Shown here piece by piece: positions 6,530-10,461 of a DNA stretch of 10,461 nt (within the stretch, counting starts at the first letter, position 1; each line of letters begins with the position of its first letter). The position numbers and the translations under genes are program-made. The stretch is from the NCBI GenBank assembly GCA_031265345.1, contig JAISCU010000475.1:1-10461 (forward strand), written 5' to 3'. The DNA is from Bifidobacteriaceae bacterium (GTDB taxonomy: Bacteria; Actinomycetota; Actinomycetes; Actinomycetales; WQXJ01). Under the pieces are notes generated by a model. The model was not told the DNA's origin and made no database searches. It saw only the letters and a list, made by a program, of their open reading frames with translations.

Positions 6530-7440
6530 GCGTCTGGATCATAATCACCGAGCCGGACCAGCTTCCGCCGTTGGTGGGGGCCGCACAGGCGACTGGCGCG
6601 GACATCGACGTCGTGGCTGTGGGGACGGACGAACTTGCCCAGACGGCATCGTGCAGCGGGGTGAACCGCGTCCACTGGATCACGACCGAACCCGAGGTCC
6701 CGCCCGAGGCCTACGCAGGCACCGTGGCGGAACTGGCCGGACGGGCAGACGCGAAAGTCTGGCTGAGCGGTGCCGCGCCATCGGCCCGTGCGCTGCTGGG
6801 AGCAGCGGCGGTGGGCGCGGGGGCAGGCTTGGTCGGTGGCGGCGTCCGGATCGCCCTGGACGCCGATGCGGTGGTGATCGAACGCAACGCCATCGACGGC
6901 GCGGTGATCGAGACCGTCACGGCCGCAGGACCGGTGGCGGTGGTCTGGGACTCAAATGAGGGGACACCCATGGCCACCGCCGCCCCAGCACCGATCGAGA
7001 CTGTGCCAGCGGACCCGGCTTGGCCGGTCAAGCGCGATTCCGTCGAGGAGGCGGCAGCGCCGTCCGGCCTGTTGACGGCCGAGCGGGTGGTCGGCGTGGG
7101 ACGGGGCGTCAAGGCCCGCGCCGATCTCGAGCCGATCGAAGACCTGGCTGGCGCGCTGGGGGCGGAGATGGCCTGCTCAATGCCGCTGGCCGACGATTTC
7201 CACTGGTACCCGGAGGAACGCTATGTCGGGCGGTCGGGCCAGAAGATCGCGCCACTGCTGTACCTGGCGCTCGGCGTCTCGGGCGAGCCGCAGCACATGG
7301 AAGGCGTCCGGGGCGTCAAAGTGGTGGCGGCCATCAACAACAATCCGGACGCGACGATCTTCCGGAGCGCCACCTACGGGATTGTCGGGGATTTGTACGA
7401 GCTGGTGCCCGCGCTGAAGCGGGCGCTGGAGCAGAACTGA
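6526..7440 (+). CDS. fixB: Electron transfer flavoprotein alpha subunit, FixB-like
   Basis: This 304-residue protein forms the ETF heterodimer with FixA and binds the electron-shuttling FAD through its C-terminal domain. The domain is clear: VVGVGRGVKARADLEPI at about 185-202, the FAD motif GRSGQKIAP (235-243) with Arg236, then SGEPQHMEGVRG and INNNPDATIF (270-279). The N-terminal part, residues 1-150, is an ETF alpha/beta-type domain with weaker conservation. The start at ATG 6526 gives a normal MSVWIIITE N-terminus. Its ribosome site is weak, and the start lies in the second copy of the 16-base repeat, so translation may have depended on coupling to fixA. Length is near the usual 300-320 residues. 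It lies 58 bases after fixA and 23 before FP2 in one operon. Confidence 0.94.
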   Translation: MSVWIIITEPDQLPPLVGAAQATGADIDVVAVGTDELAQTASCSGVNRVHWITTEPEVPPEAYAGTVAELAGRADAKVWLSGAAPSARALLGAAAVGAGAGLVGGGVRIALDADAVVIERNAIDGAVIETVTAAGPVAVVWDSNEGTPMATAAPAPIETVPADPAWPVKRDSVEEAAAPSGLLTAERVVGVGRGVKARADLEPIEDLAGALGAEMACSMPLADDFHWYPEERYVGRSGQKIAPLLYLALGVSGEPQHMEGVRGVKVVAAINNNPDATIFRSATYGIVGDLYELVPALKRALEQN

Positions 7441-7463
7441 AACCAAAGCGAGGAGAACTAAGC

Positions 7464-8936
7464 ATGGCAACATTCGACGTGGAATACGACCTGGTGGCGA
7501 TCGGTGGCGGCGGCTCTGGCAAGATGGCCGCCTACATCGCGGCCAAAGAGGGCGGCCTGAAGACGGCCCTGCTGGAGAAAGCGCCGGAGACGGGCGGCAG
7601 TTCGGTGTTCGCCGAAGGCCAAGCCGCCTTCGAGTCAAGCGAGCAGAAGGCGCGCAAGGTGCCCCCGACGCCCGGGATGCACTATCCCAGCCGGGCCGAG
7701 GGCTACCAGCGCTACATCGACTACAGCCACAAGCGGGCCAACCCCGAGGTCGCCCGAATGCAGGCCTACGAGACGGCCGAGACCATCGACATCATGAAGT
7801 CTCTCGGCATTGTCTACACCGACGTCACGATCTACGCTTACGAGCAGCCGACCGAGCTGAACTCGTTCCACCGGCCCGAGGGACTGGGCGCGCACATGCA
7901 GGAGGTCCTGCTGCAGGCGATCACCGACGCCGGGGTCGATATCTTCACCTCCACCCCGGCCAAAGAACTGATCGTGGAAGACGGCAAGATTGTCGGCGTG
8001 GTGGCCGAGGACGCCGATGGCAACACCATCCGGATCGGCGCCAAAGCTGTGGTCCTGGCGGGCGGCGGCTTCGGCGGCAACCTCGACATGGTCAAGGCGA
8101 ACTCGCGCTTCGCCAAGAACGCCGAGCAGCTGATCTACATGGGACCGGAGCCCAACACCGGCGACACCATCAACATGGCCTTGGCGATCGGCGCCGACAC
8201 CTGGGAGATGCAGCCGCTCATGCTCATCCCCGTGGCCAAGGGCAAGACGCTGGTGGCGCACATCAACGGCGGCGGCTCTCAACCCGTGCTGTGGGTCAAC
8301 AAGACTGGCAAGCGCTATTACGACGAGCACGTGGCGCTCTCGTTCGCGGACGCTGGCAACGTGATCGCCATCCAGCCGGACGGCACCTCGTATTCGATCA
8401 TGGACCAGGACACCGTGGCGCACCTGATGGAGGACGGGTCGGACATCGGTCTGGGCGACTTCATCGAGTACCACCTCAAGCTGACCGGCCTGCAGACGGA
8501 ATTGGACGAGGCCATCGCCGAAGGCGAAATGGCCTGGAGGGCCGACTCGTTGGAGGACCTGGCAAAGCAGATCGGGCTCGACCCGGAGGTGTTCAAGGCC
8601 ACCGTTGACGAGTACAACGAGTTCGCCGCCAACGGCGACGACCCGCTGTTCTTCAAGGACGCCAAGTATCTGCGTCCGGTCAAGACGGCCCCGTTCTACG
8701 CCGTCGAGATGCGGGCGGCCATCCTGGTGTCGGTCGGCGCGCTGCATGTGAACGGAGACATGCAGGTCATCAGCACCGACTCCGAGCCGATCGAAGGGCT
8801 CTACGCGGCCGGCATGGACGCGGGCGGACTGTTCGGCGACACCTACAACCTCGATGTGCCTGGCACCGCCAACGGTTTCGCGCACGCCTCCGGGCGGGTC
8901 GCGGCGCGCCACGCCATCAAGGCGATCAAAGGCTGA
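7464..8936 (+). CDS. FAD-dependent oxidoreductase of the fumarate reductase flavoprotein family (FP2)
   Basis: This 490-residue flavoprotein starts at ATG 7464, preceded by AGGAG at 7451-7455. A longer in-frame start at 7020 lies inside fixB and is rejected. It has the GGGGSG dinucleotide motif at residues 18-23, then TGGSSVFAEG, SFHRPEGLGA, and the C-terminal GLYAAGMDAGGLFGDTYNLD and NGFAHASGR segments. It is alignable with FP1 along its full length. At the position of the fumarate-reductase catalytic Arg (Arg295 in FP1) it has Leu292, in GKRYYDEHVAL. The H-x-T-x-GG His is also absent (VSVGA). It therefore either uses other residues for acid catalysis or handles a different substrate or direction. 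It lacks a signal peptide and FMN or haem domains. Its place between fixB and fixC suggests that it trades electrons with the FixABCX complex. The substrate is unknown. Confidence 0.92.
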   Translation: MATFDVEYDLVAIGGGGSGKMAAYIAAKEGGLKTALLEKAPETGGSSVFAEGQAAFESSEQKARKVPPTPGMHYPSRAEGYQRYIDYSHKRANPEVARMQAYETAETIDIMKSLGIVYTDVTIYAYEQPTELNSFHRPEGLGAHMQEVLLQAITDAGVDIFTSTPAKELIVEDGKIVGVVAEDADGNTIRIGAKAVVLAGGGFGGNLDMVKANSRFAKNAEQLIYMGPEPNTGDTINMALAIGADTWEMQPLMLIPVAKGKTLVAHINGGGSQPVLWVNKTGKRYYDEHVALSFADAGNVIAIQPDGTSYSIMDQDTVAHLMEDGSDIGLGDFIEYHLKLTGLQTELDEAIAEGEMAWRADSLEDLAKQIGLDPEVFKATVDEYNEFAANGDDPLFFKDAKYLRPVKTAPFYAVEMRAAILVSVGALHVNGDMQVISTDSEPIEGLYAAGMDAGGLFGDTYNLDVPGTANGFAHASGRVAARHAIKAIKG

Positions 8937-8993
8937 GATCAGCCGAACAACAGACTGACCGGTGGGTGCCCCACACGCCGACCGGTCCCAAAA

Positions 8994-9039
8994 CCCCGAG
9001 GCGGCATCTGCTCTTGCCCCCACGGATGCCGCCTCGGGG
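8994..9039 (+). terminator. Strong hairpin: partial terminator or mRNA processing/stability element
   Basis: CCCCGAGGCGGCATC (8994-9008) pairs perfectly with GATGCCGCCTCGGGG (9025-9039) over 15 bp. The stem can extend inward by a U-G and a G-C pair, leaving a 12-base loop. No T run follows, so it is not a classical intrinsic terminator, although many high-GC bacteria have such stems without T runs. It sits between FP2 and fixC and may lower or separate expression of fixCX from the upstream genes. Confidence 0.6.
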
Positions 9040-9055
9040 CATCTCGGAACAGCCC

Positions 9056-9061
9056 AAGGAG
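9056..9061 (+). promoter_or_regulatory. Ribosome binding site of fixC
   Basis: AAGGAG lies seven bases before ATG 9069 and fixes the fixC start. It shows that fixC is translated independently of FP2. Confidence 0.75.
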
Positions 9062-9068
9062 TGACTCA

Positions 9069-10376
9069 ATGGCCTCAGGTGGCGGCACCGACGCCGACTT
9101 CGATGTGATCGTGGTGGGCGCGGGGGTGGCGGGGTGCGTGGCCGCGTACCAGTTGGCGACGGCCGGGCACAGTGTGCTGTTGGTGGAGCGCGGCCCCGAG
9201 CCGGGCGCGAAGAACCTGTCCGGCGGGGTGTTCTATTGCCGGGTGATGGAGCAGGTGTTCCCTGGTTTCGCGGAGGCGGCGCCGGTCGAACGGGTGATCA
9301 CCCGCAACTGCTTGAGCTTCCTGAACCCGGGCTCGATGGTCAACGTGGATTACGCCGACGAGCGGTTGGCGAGCCCGGTCAACGCCGTCTCGGTGCTGCG
9401 TTCCAAGCTGGACGCCTGGCTGGCTTCCAAATGCGAGGACGCGGGGGCCATGGTCATGCCGGGGTTCCGGGTGGACCGGTTGTTGGTGGAGGACGGCCGG
9501 GTGCTGGGGATCGGGGCGGGGGACGACGAGTTGCGTTGCCATGTGGTGGTCGCGGCGGACGGCGTGAACTCGTTCGTCGCCCGCGACGCCGGGTTCCGAT
9601 CGCAGGATCCCCCCAACCATCTGGCCGTCGGCGTGAAATCCGTGATCGGCCTGGACCGCCGCGTGCTCGAGGACCGATTCAACCTGCGGGGGGATCAGGG
9701 CGCGGCCTACGCGGTGGTAGGCGACTGCACCGGCGGGGTGGGCGGTGGCGGGTTCATGTACACCAACCTCGAGTCCGTCTCCATCGGGGTGGTGCTGCGC
9801 CTAGACGATCTGGCCAGACGCGAACTGGCCTCCTCGGACCTGCATGACCGGTTCCTGGGCCACCGGTTCATCGCCCCGTTCCTCGAAGGCGGGGAGTTGC
9901 TGGAGTACGGCGCGCACATGGTCGCCGAGGGCGGGCAGACGATGGTCCGCGACCTGGTCAGGCCGGGACTGGTGGTGGTCGGCGAGGCGGCCGGGCTGGC
10001 GCTGAACACGGGCTTGACGGTACGGGGCATGGACCTGGCGGCAGGTTCGGCTATCGCTGCGGTCGGTGCGGTCGATTCCGCGTTGCAGGCCGGCGACTAT
10101 TCGGCGGCGGCGCTGGGCGGCTACAAGGAAGCGTTGGCGGCCGGCTTCGTCGGACGCGACATGGCCACTTTCCGCCGCGCCCCGGCGTTCCTCGAGGGCA
10201 CCCGGATGTTCAACGACTACGGACCGCTGCTCGCGGACGTCCTCCACGGCGTCTACGACCTCGACTTGAAACCTCGCCGCCATCTGCTCAAGACTGCTCG
10301 CGACGCGTTCCGCGCCTCGCCCGTCAAATTGACGCAGTTGGCGCGCGACGGCTGGCAAGCACTGAGAGCGCTGTGA
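9069..10376 (+). CDS. fixC: FixC, ETF:quinone oxidoreductase-like flavoprotein
   Basis: This 435-residue FAD protein belongs to the FixC/ETF-QO family, which passes electrons between ETF and quinone or, with FixX, other acceptors at the inner face of the membrane. The N-terminal FAD fold shows GAGVAG (17-22) and Glu40 at the end of the second strand, followed by GAKNLSGGVFY, a hallmark of FixC. VVAADGVNSFVAR near 161-173 and VVVGEAAGLALNTGLTVRGM near 302-321 are the other FAD-contacting stretches. Length matches known FixC proteins. Unlike full ETF-QO it lacks a C-terminal Fe-S domain; that is supplied by FixX, whose gene starts three bases after the fixC stop. FixC is separated from fixAB by FP2 and a hairpin, unlike the contiguous fixABCX order of enterobacteria and rhizobia. 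Confidence 0.94.
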   Translation: MASGGGTDADFDVIVVGAGVAGCVAAYQLATAGHSVLLVERGPEPGAKNLSGGVFYCRVMEQVFPGFAEAAPVERVITRNCLSFLNPGSMVNVDYADERLASPVNAVSVLRSKLDAWLASKCEDAGAMVMPGFRVDRLLVEDGRVLGIGAGDDELRCHVVVAADGVNSFVARDAGFRSQDPPNHLAVGVKSVIGLDRRVLEDRFNLRGDQGAAYAVVGDCTGGVGGGGFMYTNLESVSIGVVLRLDDLARRELASSDLHDRFLGHRFIAPFLEGGELLEYGAHMVAEGGQTMVRDLVRPGLVVVGEAAGLALNTGLTVRGMDLAAGSAIAAVGAVDSALQAGDYSAAALGGYKEALAAGFVGRDMATFRRAPAFLEGTRMFNDYGPLLADVLHGVYDLDLKPRRHLLKTARDAFRASPVKLTQLARDGWQALRAL

Positions 10377-10379
10377 ACC

Positions 10380-10461
10380 ATGGAACTTGGCACCATCTCC
10401 GAACGGCTCGGCCGGAACCGCTACGACCTCGACGCCAACCCCCATATCGAGGTGGACCAGG
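10380..10461 (+). CDS. fixX: FixX, ferredoxin-like protein (partial, C-terminus outside window)
   Basis: The frame starts at ATG 10380 and runs off the right edge; 27 codons are visible. The N-terminus, ISERLGRNRYDLDANPHIEV, matches the opening of FixX proteins (a short LG-x-N-x-(Y/F)-x-(L/V)-D segment followed by PHI-x-V). The cysteine motifs for the Fe-S clusters would lie outside the window, so they cannot be checked. The start follows the fixC stop by three bases, as is usual for fixCX. FixX works with FixC as the ferredoxin-like electron carrier of the FixABCX complex. Confidence 0.85.
   Translation, partial: MELGTISERLGRNRYDLDANPHIEVDQ

Larger units (their letters stand above)
8937..9068 (+). 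promoter_or_regulatory. Structured intergenic region between FP2 and fixC
   Basis: This is the largest gap inside the operon (132 bases). It contains a small inverted repeat GACCGGT/ACCGGTC (8957-8963 and 8981-8987), with an alternative inner stem GTGGG/CCCAC, followed by a very strong hairpin at 8994-9039. No gene is visible. fixC has its own strong ribosome site at the right end (AAGGAG, 9056-9061). Confidence 0.6.

Noticed and set aside
7464..7600. Signal peptide or Tat signal on FP2 (and FP1), as in extracellular flavoprotein reductases
   Set aside because: Both proteins enter the FAD fold within about ten residues, with no twin-Arg or hydrophobic leader.
7635..9023. Long open frame antisense to FP2
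   Set aside because: It is a GC-rich shadow frame. The plus-strand FP2 frame carries complete family motifs; the antisense frame has no recognisable motif or ribosome site.

Overview
The window is GC-rich DNA with G or C at most third codon positions, classical Shine-Dalgarno sites and some GTG/TTG starts. This fits a high-GC actinobacterium-like organism. The gene content (FixABCX, FAD-dependent reductase-like flavoproteins without signal peptides) suggests an anaerobic or facultative metabolism. Both points are inferred from composition and gene families, not from any database search. No rRNA, tRNA, CRISPR array or transposase gene is visible.

Layout. Bases 1-2643 are a leftward operon. 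In transcription order it holds a short-chain dehydrogenase/reductase (SDR1, 2643-1876), an FAD-binding fumarate-reductase-family flavoprotein (FP1, 1841-363) and the start of a small multi-spanning membrane protein that resembles the SpoVAC/SpoVAE family (349 to beyond the left edge). A divergent intergenic region (2644-2864) separates it from a rightward two-component system: a cytosolic GAF-type histidine kinase (2865-4070) that overlaps a NarL/FixJ-type response regulator (4067-4729) by ATGA. After a 242-base intergenic region with repeats and inverted repeats comes a rightward operon: a second SDR (SDR2, 4972-5724), fixA (5748-6467), fixB (6526-7440), a second flavoprotein (FP2, 7464-8936), fixC (9069-10376) and the start of fixX (10380 to beyond the right edge).

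How the genes may work together. SDR1/FP1 and SDR2/FP2 are clearly paralogous pairs, so one SDR-plus-flavoprotein module occurs twice, in two transcription units flanking one regulatory system. FixAB is an electron-transfer flavoprotein, FixC an ETF:quinone-oxidoreductase-like protein and FixX a ferredoxin-like protein. In known systems they move electrons between NADH, quinone and low-potential carriers. FP2 lies between fixB and fixC, which suggests that it exchanges electrons with this complex. The likely picture is a cytosolic pathway in which SDRs interconvert ketone and alcohol groups and the flavoproteins reduce (or oxidise) a C-C or C-O function of a small organic substrate. The substrate is unknown.

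Main points of interest are: the duplicated module; an Arg in FP1 at the position of the fumarate-reductase acid catalyst that is Leu in FP2; a FixA lacking usual nucleotide-binding residues; a CTATCCGA motif found in both intergenic regions around the two-component genes; a 16-base direct repeat that splits what may once have been an ATGA-coupled fixA/fixB junction; and a 15-bp perfect hairpin between FP2 and fixC.
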